A stretch of 64,000 nucleotides of DNA, from contig NZ_CP054861.1 in NCBI RefSeq assembly GCF_013459645.1, positions 1,042,001 to 1,106,000 of the forward strand, written 5' to 3'. Shown here piece by piece: positions 13,284 through 22,381 of this stretch. The notes below the pieces were generated by a model. That model was not told the origin of the DNA, made no database searches, and saw nothing but the letters and a program-made list of their open reading frames with translations. Source of the DNA: Martelella sp. NC20. Lineage in GTDB: Bacteria; Pseudomonadota; Alphaproteobacteria; Rhizobiales; Rhizobiaceae. Each line of letters starts with the position of its first letter. The first letter of the stretch is position 1. The translations under genes were made by a program, and so were the position numbers.

Positions 13284-13420
13284 CTCTCCCGCCTGCGGGA
13301 GAGATGCCCCGAAAGGGGTAGTGAGGGTGAAGCAGCGTTTCGGTTCGTGAAGGCGTCCGAGGGGATGGTTCCCCCCTCACTGCCCCTTTTTGGGGCATCT
13401 CTCCCCTCCGGGGCGAGAAG
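13284..13420. repeat. Intergenic palindromic repeat (CTCTCCC...GGGAGAG type)
   Basis: An imperfect large inverted repeat: CTCTCCCGCCTGCGGGAGAG followed by ATGCCCCGAAAGGGGTAGTG, with the complementary arrangement at 13372-13420. It shares the CCCCTCAC core with the 11230 and 26590 elements. The remaining gap 13034-13461 contains no gene that I can support. Confidence 0.6.
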
Positions 13421-13461
13421 ATTTGGGGGCTATGCGGCGAAACCAGACGCGATTGGCCCCG

Positions 13462-14147
<686 letters not shown>

Positions 14148-14151
<4 letters not shown>

Positions 14152-14897
14152 GCCTCTTCTCCGAGATAGGACCGGCGCACATCCGGATTGGCCCGGATTT
14201 CGGCGACGCTGCCCGACGCGATGATCTTGCCGTAGACCAGCACCGAGATGCGGTCGGCGAGCGCGAACACCGCGTCCATATCGTGCTCGACCAGCAGGAT
14301 CGGCGCTTCGGCCTTCAGTTCGGCAAGCATCGCGGTCAGTTGCTGGCCGCCCTCAAGCCCCATTCCCGCCATCGGTTCATCGAGCAGGAAGGCGCGCGGA
14401 CGCATCGCCAGCGCCATCGCGATTTCAAGCTTGCGGCGCTCGCCGTGTGAAAGCGACGAGGCGGTGACGTCGGAGCGGTCCTTGAGCCCGGCTTCGGCGA
14501 TATGAAACAGCGCCGGCTCGGTCAGCTTGCGGTCGTAAAGTGCCGGAATATGGAAACGGAACACGCGGCCCGACGCGCCGGCGACAGCGAGCATGACATT
14601 CTGCAGCACCGTGAAATCCGCAATGACGGAAGACACCTGAAAGCTGCGCGCCAGACCAAGCCGGGCGCGGGCGGCGGCATCGAGCGCGTCGATCACCTGG
14701 CCCTCGAACCGCATCGTGCCGTGATCGGGCCGGATCTCGCCGACGATCTGCTTGATCAGCGTCGACTTGCCGGCCCCGTTCGGACCGATCAGGGCGTGGA
14801 TCTCGCCCGGCAACAGCGTCAGGCTGACGTCGTCGGTGACGGTCAGCGCGCCGTAGGATTTGCGAAGACCGGTGATTTCGAGGATTGGCTCATGCAT
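14148..14897 (-). CDS. livG: Branched-chain amino acid type ABC transporter ATPase (LivG-like)
   Basis: The second ATPase of the Liv-type importer, 249 residues. Walker A is GPNGAGKSTLI, the signature is LSHGERRKLEIA (a usual LivG variant of LSGG) and Walker B is AFLLDEPMAGMG. The C-terminus VLVYGKIIASGSVAEIRANPDVRRSYLGEE is the LivG family tail. Its start overlaps the livM stop by 8 nt and its end overlaps livF. Confidence 0.92.
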
Positions 14898-15885
14898 TGC
14901 GAAGCTTCCTCTCGGACAGCCGGCCGGTGATCAGGCCGATCAGCCCGCCGGGCGAATAGATCACGATCAGCAGCAGCAGCAGGCCGAGCAGCGCCTGCCA
15001 GTATTCGCTGACATCGCCGAGCAGATGTTCGAGCAGGATATAGATCGCCGCCCCCGCCACCGGCCCGCACAGCCTGCCGACGCCGCCGAGGATGACGAAC
15101 ACCATGATCTCTCCGGACATGTGCCAGGACAGCATGGCCGGGCTGACGAAGCGGTTGAGATCGGCATAGAGCGAGCCGGCGAGTGCCACGATCATGCCCG
15201 ACAGCACGAACGCGACCAGCAGCACGCCATAGGGCCGGATGCCGACCGCCATGGTGCGCTGGCGGTTCTGCCTTGCTGCCTGAAGCGCGAGGCCATAGCG
15301 CGACTGGGTGACGACGGCGGTAAACACCAGCGCGATCGCCAGCAACGCCGCGCAGATCGCAAAATACTGGATCGGATCGAAGGTGTTCATGCCCGGGAAA
15401 TTGTTGCGGACATAGAAGCTCAAGCCGTCCTCGCCGCCATAGCGCGGCCAGCTCACCGCGAAATAATAGACCATCTGCGCGAAGGCGAGGGTCACCATGA
15501 TGAAATAGACGCCCGTGGTGCGCAGCGACAGCGCGCCGATCGCAAGCGCCAGCAGGCCGCCCGCCACCATCGCCATCGGCCAGATGCCGAGCATGTCGTT
15601 GCTGCCGGCGAGCGTGAACGGTAGGGTCAGAACCGGCGCGCCGGACATCGCATGACTTGCCAGAATCCCGGTGACATAGCCGCCAACGCCGAAGAAGGCG
15701 GCATGGCCGAGCGACACCAGCCCGCCATAGCCAAGCGCGAGATTGAGGCCGACGCCGGCAAGCGCGAAGATCGCGGCCTTGGTGGCGAGCGTGACGGCAA
15801 AGCCGTTGCCCATCAGATGCGCGCCGACGGCAAACGCGACCAGAGCGGCAAAGATGGCAAGGTTGATGATGGTTTCGCGGGTCAT
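14890..15885 (-). CDS. livM: Branched-chain amino acid type ABC transporter permease (LivM-like)
   Basis: A membrane permease of 331 residues with about nine to ten hydrophobic helices. LNLALGYGGLVSLGHAAFFGVGGY (about residues 47-70) is the LivM hallmark, and the coupling-loop region GYGxxLQAARQNRQRTMAVGI is present. It pairs with LivH to form the translocation path of the importer. The start overlaps the livH stop (ATGA). Confidence 0.93.
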   Translation of the reverse strand: MTRETIINLAIFAALVAFAVGAHLMGNGFAVTLATKAAIFALAGVGLNLALGYGGLVSLGHAAFFGVGGYVTGILASHAMSGAPVLTLPFTLAGSNDMLGIWPMAMVAGGLLALAIGALSLRTTGVYFIMVTLAFAQMVYYFAVSWPRYGGEDGLSFYVRNNFPGMNTFDPIQYFAICAALLAIALVFTAVVTQSRYGLALQAARQNRQRTMAVGIRPYGVLLVAFVLSGMIVALAGSLYADLNRFVSPAMLSWHMSGEIMVFVILGGVGRLCGPVAGAAIYILLEHLLGDVSEYWQALLGLLLLLIVIYSPGGLIGLITGRLSERKLRNA

Positions 15886-16796
15886 GCTCTTGCCCCGAAC
15901 AGGCCCTGCGGGCGGATCACCAGAACCACGGCCATCAGGATATAGATCAGCATCGAGGCGACGGTGGCGGCCATCGCATTGGCGCCCGAACCGCCGCCGA
16001 GAGCCGCGAACAGGCCCGGCAGCAGCGCCTTGCCGAGCGTGTCGGTCATGCCGACCAGAAGGGCTGCGATCAGCGCGCCCTTGATCGAGCCGATGCCGCC
16101 GATGACGACGACCACGAAGGCCAGGATCAGCACCGGCTCACCCATGCCGACCTGCACCGACTGGATGGAACCCACCAGCGCGCCGGCAAGGCCCGCAAGC
16201 GCGGCACCCAGCGCGAACACGATGGTGTAGAGCCTGGCGATATCGACGCCGAGCGCTGCGATCATCTCGCGGTCGGCCTCGCCGGCGCGGATGCGGATGC
16301 CGAGCCGCGTTCGCCCGATCAGCAGCCAGAGACCGACCGCGACCGCCGCCCCGAACAGGATGATCACCAGCCGGAACACCGGATATTGCAGCCCGCCCGG
16401 CAGCGTGACCGCGCCCGACAGGAGTTCCGGCAGGTTGAGATAGAGCGGAAACGAACCGAACACAAAGCGCGTGCCCTCGGAAAACACCAGGATCAGCGCG
16501 AAGGTCGCCAGCACCTGATCGAGATGGTCGCGGGCATAGAGCTTGCGGATCACCCCGACCTCGATCAGCGCGCCGACGCCGGCGGAAACCAGCAGGCTTG
16601 CCGCGAGACCGAGCCAGTAATGCCCGGTCGCCGCCGCCACGAAGGCGCAGGCAAAGGCGCCGACCATGAACAGCGAGCCGTGCGCGAGGTTGATGAGACC
16701 CATCACGCCGAACACCAGCGTCAGGCCGGCCGCCATCAAAAACAGCATCATGCCGTATTGCAGGCCGTTCAGGGCCTGCTCGACAAAGAGCGACAC
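15882..16796 (-). CDS. livH: Branched-chain amino acid type ABC transporter permease (LivH-like)
   Basis: The second permease, 304 residues, about eight membrane helices. GLTLVFGVMGLINLAHGSLFM near residues 24-44 is the LivH signature and RIRAGEADREMIAALGVDI is the coupling loop. The start codon is GTG at 16796, preceded by AAGGAGGAGCGG. It lies 76 nt downstream of the substrate-binding protein gene, the expected order. Confidence 0.93.
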   Translation of the reverse strand: MSLFVEQALNGLQYGMMLFLMAAGLTLVFGVMGLINLAHGSLFMVGAFACAFVAAATGHYWLGLAASLLVSAGVGALIEVGVIRKLYARDHLDQVLATFALILVFSEGTRFVFGSFPLYLNLPELLSGAVTLPGGLQYPVFRLVIILFGAAVAVGLWLLIGRTRLGIRIRAGEADREMIAALGVDIARLYTIVFALGAALAGLAGALVGSIQSVQVGMGEPVLILAFVVVVIGGIGSIKGALIAALLVGMTDTLGKALLPGLFAALGGGSGANAMAATVASMLIYILMAVVLVIRPQGLFGARA

Positions 16797-16872
16797 CCGC
16801 TCCTCCTTCGCGAAAAATGAAGAAACGGGCCGGCGCTTCAGCTCCGGCCCGGCATCGGGTCCCGGCAGGACG

Positions 16873-18024
16873 CTACATCTTGCACTCGGCGGCGTAGGCG
16901 TCGGCGTGATCGGTCATCACGGTACCGACCAGCTTGTTGGTCAGCACGCCATTGTCATCGATCACTTCGCGGATCACGAAATCCTGGATCGGGTGCTGGT
17001 TCGGGCCGAACTTGAAATTGCCGCGCACGCTGTCGAAATCGGCAGCCGCAAGGGCGGCGCGGAAGGCATCGGCGTCGGAGACATCGGCCGCGGCGATGGC
17101 GGAGAGCAGCAGGTTGGCGGTGTCATAGCTCTGCGCGGCGTAAAGCGAGGGCAGGCGGCCATATTCGGCCTCGAAACCTTCGACAAAGGCCTTGTTGGCG
17201 GCATTGTCCATGTCCGGCGACCAGTCGGAGGTGTTCCTGACGCCGATCGCGGCCTCGCCCATCGCCGGCAGAATATCCTGGCTGAAGCTGAAGGCCGGGC
17301 CGATCAGCGGCTTGCCGACGCCGGATTCGGCATATTGCTTCATGAACGAAATGCCCATGCCGCCCGGCAGGAAGAAGAACACCGCATCGGCGTCGCTGTC
17401 GCGGATCTGGGCAATTTCGCCGGCGTAATCGGTGGCGCCGAGCTGGGTGTAGACTTCCTTCACAACCTCGCCGTCATAGAAGCGCTTGAAGCCGGTGAGC
17501 GAATCCTTGCCCGCCGGATAGTTGGGGGCCATGATGAAGATCTTCTCGATGCCTTGCTGGCTGGCATAGGCGCCGGCGGCCTCGTGAAGATTGTCGTTCT
17601 GGTAGCTGACCGCGAAATATTTCGGGTTGCATCCGGCGCCTGCAAGCTGCGAGGGGGCAGCGTTGGTCGACAGATAGAACTTGCCCTGCGCGACCGCGGA
17701 CGGCACCACGGCCATGGCGAGATTGGACCAGACGATGCCGGTCAGAACGTCGACCTTGTCGGACTGGATCATCTTGTCCGCGATCTGGACGGCGACGTCC
17801 GGCTTCTGCTGGTCGTCCTCGATCACGACCTCGACATCGGATGCGGCATCGCCCGCCTGTTTCAGCGCCAGCATGAAGCCGTCGCGGCTGTCGACGCCGA
17901 GCGACGCGCCGCCGCCCGACAGCGTGGTGATGACGCCGACCTTGACCGGCTCGGCCTGCGCCATGCCGGCAACGCCGATCGCGAGCGCCATGACGCCGCT
18001 TTTCAAGAGAGTGCTGAGTTTCAT
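16873..18024 (-). CDS. Periplasmic substrate-binding protein of the Liv-type transporter
   Basis: A 383-residue type I periplasmic binding protein (LivK-like). The Sec signal peptide MKLSTLLKSGVMALAIGVAG ends near AQA (residue about 24). VGVITTLSGGGASLGVDSRDG opens the ligand-binding domain and ADKMIQSDKVDVLTGIVWSN follows. The mature protein resembles aromatic-acid or amide-binding members rather than strict leucine binders, but ligand cannot be read from sequence. I start at ATG 18024 with GGGG 7 nt upstream; a GTG twelve bases upstream (18036) is less likely. The neighbouring aromatic-CoA genes suggest an aromatic carboxylate ligand. Confidence 0.88.
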   Translation of the reverse strand: MKLSTLLKSGVMALAIGVAGMAQAEPVKVGVITTLSGGGASLGVDSRDGFMLALKQAGDAASDVEVVIEDDQQKPDVAVQIADKMIQSDKVDVLTGIVWSNLAMAVVPSAVAQGKFYLSTNAAPSQLAGAGCNPKYFAVSYQNDNLHEAAGAYASQQGIEKIFIMAPNYPAGKDSLTGFKRFYDGEVVKEVYTQLGATDYAGEIAQIRDSDADAVFFFLPGGMGISFMKQYAESGVGKPLIGPAFSFSQDILPAMGEAAIGVRNTSDWSPDMDNAANKAFVEGFEAEYGRLPSLYAAQSYDTANLLLSAIAAADVSDADAFRAALAAADFDSVRGNFKFGPNQHPIQDFVIREVIDDNGVLTNKLVGTVMTDHADAYAAECKM

Positions 18025-18147
18025 AGAAGTCCCCACTTTGGTTGTTTGCGATTCCTTCGGAATTCGTCTTCGGCCTCAGGCTCGTGCCCACGCGGGCAGT
18101 CTAGTCGAAGCATGTCGCCATGATAAGCCGTTGGAATGTAACCTGAC

Positions 18148-18182
18148 ATAATTCAATTATTGGCTCAAACCTAAAATAAATT
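18148..18182. promoter_or_regulatory. AT-rich palindromes upstream of the Liv-type operon
   Basis: ATAATTCAATTAT (18148-18160, perfect 6-bp arms) and, on the minus strand, AATTTATTTTA (18182-18172) lie 125-160 bp upstream of the binding-protein start. The second 11-mer is identical to one at 22318-22328 in the promoter of the monooxygenase operon, suggesting shared control. No protein is proven to bind here. Confidence 0.4.
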
Positions 18183-18310
18183 ACTGGTGCATTTTAAGTG
18201 TTGGGAGACGCTTGCGGCGCCATTGGATCGGTTCTCGTCCGGCGCGTTTTGTATTGGCGCATCGGCTCGCGCCGCCGCTTCTCCGGTAAACCGTCACCCC
18301 TCCCCACTCT

Positions 18311-18472
18311 CGGCGTCATCCGCGGGCTTGACCCGAGGATCTAAGCACCTATCCATACGAGCGGAGTAGGCGGCGTACCAGGAACGGGGGGCAACGCCGT
18401 CGCCAAACCCGCAGCCTCTTCTCGCGTCAGACGGGATTGGATCCTCGGGTCAAGCCCGAGGATGACGCCGAG
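18311..18472. repeat. Large inverted repeat of the CGGGCTTGACCCGAGGAT family, copy 1
   Basis: Two arms face each other: GGGCTTGACCCGAGGATC (from about 18324) and GATCCTCGGGTCAAGCCC (to about 18458). Each is extended by GTCATCC or GGATGACGCCGAG. The same arrangement recurs at 22061-22214 and, with GGCCCTGTGCCGAGG cores, at 63701-63850. The remainder of 18183-18542 holds no recognisable gene. Confidence 0.8.
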
Positions 18473-18542
18473 GGGATGAGAGGGAAGGGACCAGACGGAG
18501 AGCCAGAAAATATTTTAAAACTAAACTTATTTCCACCTTGAC

Positions 18543-19421
18543 TTACGCCGCCCCGATCTGGTTCAGCACCATCCGCCCGAACGGATGGCGCGGATTGGCC
18601 ATGGCGTCGAGGATCGAATAATGGTGATGGCCGGCGACCTCCAGCACGGTGCAGTCCACTGCCGAAGCCTCCGCATGGGCGCCGTAGAGCCGGTTCTGGC
18701 GGCGGAACTCGTCGCTTTCGAGCGCGCCGACGGCGGCAATGATCGGCGGTGATGATGCCGGAAGCGGCCGATCGACAGGGCTGTTGCGGCGGGCGGCGGC
18801 TTTATCCATGCGCAGGTCGTCATTGAGGCTGGTCAGCCGGATCGGCTCCAGATCGAACAGCCCGCTCACCGCCGTCACGCCCTTGATCGGAAAGCCGGAA
18901 CGGGAGCCGAGCCCGGACCAGTCATCGGCAAGCAGCATGGCCGCGATCTGGCCGCCGGCCGAATGCCCGGAAACGAACAGCCGCGCCTCGTCGCCGCCGA
19001 AGGATGCGGCGTTCAGCCAGATCCATTCGAACGAGCGGCGGCACTGGCCGGCGATCTCATCCATGGTGACGGCGGGGCAAAGCCCGTAATTCGGCAGCAC
19101 CACGGTAACGCCGCGCTCGACGAAGGGGCGCGCGAGAAACCGGAACCAGGCCTTGTCCGCCGAACGCCAGTAGCCGCCATGATAAAACACCAGCACCGGC
19201 GCCGGCCCGCCATCAAGCGCGGGGAAAATATCGAGCGTCTCGGCAGCACTTTCACCAAAGGCGATATCGAGCTTACAGGGCAGGTCGTCCACAGCCTTCG
19301 CGCTCGTCTCCTGCCAGCGCTTCGCGTACGCCCCGAAGGCGGGCACGGCATCGCGGGCGATATATTGCGCGTTGAGCGCGGCTGCGTCGTAGCGGCGGAA
19401 AGCGTCGCGATCGCCGTTCAT
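18543..19421 (-). CDS. Arylformamidase-like alpha/beta hydrolase
   Basis: A 292-residue alpha/beta hydrolase. VLVFYHGGYWRSADK contains the HGGYW oxyanion motif typical of kynurenine formamidases and relatives. GHSAGGQIA carries the nucleophilic Ser, and AGHHHYSIL near the C-terminus carries the catalytic His. Such enzymes remove formyl groups from N-formylkynurenine or N-formylanthranilate; other acyl-aryl substrates are possible. The start (ATG 19421) overlaps the upstream thioesterase stop by 4 nt. Placement beside an aryl-CoA ligase and a 2-aminobenzoyl/salicylyl-CoA monooxygenase suggests it releases anthranilate or a similar acid; this is inference. Confidence 0.8.
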   Translation of the reverse strand: MNGDRDAFRRYDAAALNAQYIARDAVPAFGAYAKRWQETSAKAVDDLPCKLDIAFGESAAETLDIFPALDGGPAPVLVFYHGGYWRSADKAWFRFLARPFVERGVTVVLPNYGLCPAVTMDEIAGQCRRSFEWIWLNAASFGGDEARLFVSGHSAGGQIAAMLLADDWSGLGSRSGFPIKGVTAVSGLFDLEPIRLTSLNDDLRMDKAAARRNSPVDRPLPASSPPIIAAVGALESDEFRRQNRLYGAHAEASAVDCTVLEVAGHHHYSILDAMANPRHPFGRMVLNQIGAA

Positions 19422-19825
19422 GCCGCGGGCTCCAGAGCCGCTTCCAGCTTCGCCCTGATCGCATCCGGCCAGGGCTGCGGGCGGCCCTTGTCGTTGACGA
19501 ATACCAGCCGCGCGCTGGTTTCGAACCGTTTCTCGTCGCCGCACCATGCGATCATCCGGTAGGTAAACGAGGTCTGGCCGAGTTTCACGATATCCAGAGC
19601 GATCACCAGATGATCGCCATGCAGGCTCGGGGCCGTGAAACGGGTTTCAATCGCCGCCGTCGGCACGCCCTCGCGGCCGATGAACTCCTCGAACGGCCAT
19701 TCCAGCACGTCGGAAAAGAATGTCTCGACACAATCGTTCATCATCTCGAAATAGCGGGGGAAGAACACGATCCCCGCCGGATCGCAATGTTTGAACAGGA
19801 CTTTCTGCTTCATTTCGAAGGTCAT
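19418..19825 (-). CDS. 4-hydroxybenzoyl-CoA thioesterase family (hotdog) protein
   Basis: A 135-residue single hotdog-domain thioesterase. The active-site segment FKHCDPAGIVFFPRYFEMMND has the catalytic Asp of the 4-hydroxybenzoyl-CoA thioesterase family. It would hydrolyse an aryl- or acyl-CoA. The stop is coupled to the downstream arylformamidase-like gene (ATGA), and the start lies 11 nt after the CoA-ligase stop. A second related gene (21508-21921) lies at the head of the same operon, so the pathway has two distinct thioesterases. Confidence 0.88.
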   Translation of the reverse strand: MTFEMKQKVLFKHCDPAGIVFFPRYFEMMNDCVETFFSDVLEWPFEEFIGREGVPTAAIETRFTAPSLHGDHLVIALDIVKLGQTSFTYRMIAWCGDEKRFETSARLVFVNDKGRPQPWPDAIRAKLEAALEPAA

Positions 19826-19836
19826 GAAACGGCCTT

Positions 19837-21459
19837 TCAGGACTGCAGCCGGAACCGCTGGATCTTGCCTGTGGAGGTCTTGGGCAGCGCCTCCACGAAT
19901 TTGATGCTGCGCGGATACTTATAAGGCGCGATCGTCGCCTTGACATAGTCCTGAAGTTCTTTCACCAGCAAATCGCTGGACTGATGGCCGTCGGCGAGCA
20001 CGATATGGGCCTCGACGATCTGGCCGCGGGCCTCGTCCGGCGCGCCGATCACGCCGCATTCCAGAACCGCCTCATGGCGCAACAGCGCCGCCTCGACCTC
20101 CGGTCCGGCAATGTTGTAGCCGGCCGAGACGATCATGTCGTCATTGCGGGCGGCGAAGTGGAAATAGCCGTCCTCATCCTGCACGAAGGTGTCGCCGGTG
20201 ATGTTCCAGCCGCCTTCGACATATTCGTTCTGGCGCTGGCCTCCAAGATAACGGCAGCCGGCGGGCCCGCGCACGGCAAGCCGCCCCATCGTGCCGCGCG
20301 GCGCTTCGCTGCCGTCTTCGGCCAGCACCTTCGCCTCGTAACCGCCGACGGGCTTGCCGGTGCAGGCCGGGCGGTGATCGTCGAAGCGGTTGGTGATGAA
20401 GATATGCAGCATCTCGGTCGAGCCGATGCCGTCGAGCATCGGCTTCCCGGTCTTTTCCATCCACGCCTCGTAGACCGGCGCCGGCAGGGTTTCGCCAGCG
20501 GAGACGGCAGCCCTCAGGCTTGAAAGATCGGCGCCCTGCTCCATCGCCTGCAACATCACGCGATAGGCCGTCGGCGCGGTGAAGCAGACGCTGGCGCGGT
20601 ACTTCTGAATGATCTCGATCATGTTGGCCGGCGAGGCGACTTCGAGCAGCGTGGCCGCCGCCCCGAAGCGCAGCGGAAATACCGCGAGCCCGCCCAGCCC
20701 GAATGTGAAGGCGAGCGGCGGCGAGCCGATGAACACATCGTCCGGCGTCACGCTCAGCACTTCCTTGGCGTAGCCATCGGCGATGATCAGCAGATCCCGG
20801 TGGAAATGCATGGTCGCCTTCGGATCGCCGGTCGAACCCGAGGTGAAGCCCAGCAGCGCGACATCGTCCGCGGCGGTATCGACGGCGTCGAAATTCACCG
20901 GCTTTTCCAGCGCCAGCCGGTCGAGTTCGGCATCATGATTGGCGGTGCCATCAAAGCCGATCACTTTCTTCAGGAACCGGCTTTCCTTGGCGCAGGCGAC
21001 AAGTTCCTCCATCAGCCGCGTATCGCACAGCGCGAATTCGATCTCGGCCTTGTCGACATATTTGGCAAGCTCGCCCGCGCGCAGCATCGGCATGGTGTTG
21101 ACCACCACCGCGCCGGCCTTGGTGGCGGCCAGCCAGCAGGCGACCATGGCGGGGTTGTTGGCCGAGCGGATCAGCACCCGGTTGCCCGGCTTGACGCCGA
21201 GATCATCGACCAGCGCATGGGCGAGCCGGTTGGTCCAGTCGGCCATTTCCTTGTAGGTGCGCCGCCGGCCATTGCCGATCAGCGCGATGCGGTCGCCGAA
21301 CCCTTTGGCGACCATCGCATCCGTGAGTTCGACGCCGGCATTCAACCGGTCGGGATAGTCGAAACCCTCCAGCAGCAGATCCGGCCATGCCTCGAAAGGC
21401 GGCAGGTTGTCGCGGGCGAAACTGTCGGTATGGCCGGAAGGCCGAAGCTGATGAGGCAT
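19837..21459 (-). CDS. Aryl-CoA ligase (benzoate / 2-aminobenzoate-CoA ligase family)
   Basis: An acyl-adenylate-forming enzyme of 540 residues that activates an aromatic acid with ATP and CoA. The P-loop TSGSTGDPK is at residues 206-214. Further motifs are GSTEMLHIFITN (A5 region), GDTFVQDEDGYFHFAARNDDMI (A7-A8) and PKTSTGKIQRF with the A10 lysine. The overall family, with RSANNPAMVACWLAATKAGAVVV, is that of benzoate-CoA and 2-aminobenzoate-CoA ligases. Start at ATG 21459 with GGGAACAG upstream. It probably forms the substrate of the divergently encoded monooxygenase/reductase. Confidence 0.88.
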   Translation of the reverse strand: MPHQLRPSGHTDSFARDNLPPFEAWPDLLLEGFDYPDRLNAGVELTDAMVAKGFGDRIALIGNGRRRTYKEMADWTNRLAHALVDDLGVKPGNRVLIRSANNPAMVACWLAATKAGAVVVNTMPMLRAGELAKYVDKAEIEFALCDTRLMEELVACAKESRFLKKVIGFDGTANHDAELDRLALEKPVNFDAVDTAADDVALLGFTSGSTGDPKATMHFHRDLLIIADGYAKEVLSVTPDDVFIGSPPLAFTFGLGGLAVFPLRFGAAATLLEVASPANMIEIIQKYRASVCFTAPTAYRVMLQAMEQGADLSSLRAAVSAGETLPAPVYEAWMEKTGKPMLDGIGSTEMLHIFITNRFDDHRPACTGKPVGGYEAKVLAEDGSEAPRGTMGRLAVRGPAGCRYLGGQRQNEYVEGGWNITGDTFVQDEDGYFHFAARNDDMIVSAGYNIAGPEVEAALLRHEAVLECGVIGAPDEARGQIVEAHIVLADGHQSSDLLVKELQDYVKATIAPYKYPRSIKFVEALPKTSTGKIQRFRLQS

Positions 21460-21507
21460 GTTCTGTTCCCGTTTTTTGTTTCTGAACGCCGCCATCCCTG
21501 GTTTTTG

Positions 21508-21921
21508 TCAGGCTGGCGGGTCCATATAGGTTTGAAGCCCGGCGCGGACATCGTCCGGCCATGGCCGCGATCTGTGATCCTCGGTGGAGGTCAGCACGAT
21601 CCGCTGGCGCACCGACCAGATCACATCGCCGCGAACCCGCGCGAAGGTCTCGAGATCGAGCGAGGAATTGCCGATGCGCCGCACATGCATGGAAAAATCC
21701 AGCACATCGCCGAAACGCGCGGGCTTTTCGAACCCGATATCCATCTTCAGCACCGGCATGCCGAGATTGCGCTCCAGCATCATCTCTTCCCAGGAGACCC
21801 CGAAGGAGGCGAACATGGCGCGGTTGACCTCCACCAGCATGGAGAAATAGGCCGGGTGATAGGCGATCCCCGTCAGGTCGCAGTCGCCGAAGCGCAGGGC
21901 TTGGGAGGTTTCAAACGGCAA
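21508..21921 (-). CDS. 4-hydroxybenzoyl-CoA thioesterase family protein
   Basis: A 137-residue hotdog-fold thioesterase. RFGDCDLTGIAYHPAYFSMLVEVNR is the catalytic loop with the family Asp. It is only distantly similar to the other thioesterase at 19418-19825. It is the first gene of the minus-strand operon thioesterase, CoA ligase, thioesterase, hydrolase. Its promoter region contains the 12-bp palindrome TTCAATATTGAA at 22005-22016. Confidence 0.88.
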   Translation of the reverse strand: MPFETSQALRFGDCDLTGIAYHPAYFSMLVEVNRAMFASFGVSWEEMMLERNLGMPVLKMDIGFEKPARFGDVLDFSMHVRRIGNSSLDLETFARVRGDVIWSVRQRIVLTSTEDHRSRPWPDDVRAGLQTYMDPPA

Positions 21922-22004
21922 TGGCGGGTTTTCCTTGTTGTTGTGGCTGTTGTTCGCAGTGGTTCTGCGTTTAATGGCGAATCATAATGGAGCCGCGTTA
22001 TTAG

Positions 22005-22016
22005 TTCAATATTGAA
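22005..22016. promoter_or_regulatory. TTCAATATTGAA palindrome upstream of thioesterase operon
   Basis: A perfect 12-bp palindrome about 85 bp upstream of the first gene (start 21921) of the minus-strand operon, in an AT-rich patch. The size and symmetry fit an operator for a MarR-type dimer such as the one encoded at 26064-26525. This is inference. Confidence 0.4.
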
Positions 22017-22060
22017 ATATTGCAGCGTCCGTTGACCTCGTGGCCCCTCCACAGTCAATG

Positions 22061-22214
22061 CGTCATCCTCGGGCTTGACCCGAGGATCCAATCCCGTGTG
22101 CCGCGAGCGACGTTTGCGGATTTTATTCCGAGAGCGCACAATGACGAGTTGTTGCCGCCCGCTCCTCTCGCAGTGCGATGTGCTTAGATCCTCGGGTCAA
22201 GCCCGAGGATGACG
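22061..22214. repeat. Large inverted repeat of the CGGGCTTGACCCGAGGAT family, copy 2
   Basis: Arms at about 22061-22088 and 22187-22214 are complementary (GTCATCCTCGGGCTTGACC and its reverse). A roughly 100-bp interior contains TGCCGCGAGCGACG-like sequence also seen in the other copies. It lies between divergent promoters and is non-coding. Confidence 0.8.
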
Positions 22215-22296
22215 CCGGTGCGGGATGAGAGGCGATTGGGAATTCTGCCTTTGGTGACAAGCAGGCGTTTCATCGCAACCACCTACCAACCTGCGC

Positions 22297-22338
22297 TTGA
22301 CACCGACCTCATTCCCAATTTATTTTAAATTCAAATTA
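22297..22338 (+). promoter_or_regulatory. Promoter and overlapping operator of the monooxygenase operon
   Basis: TTGACA (22297-22302) and TATTTT (22321-22326) are spaced by 18 bp. The -10 hexamer is the start of the AT-rich quasi-palindrome TATTTTAAATTCAAATTA (22321-22338). An almost identical 18-mer (17 of 18) occurs at 29083-29100 before the cupin operon. The arrangement, with an operator over the -10, fits repression. Confidence 0.6.
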
Positions 22339-22381
22339 ATTTTACACAAGCAACCACGCACAGCGTCAGGGGAATCGAGCC

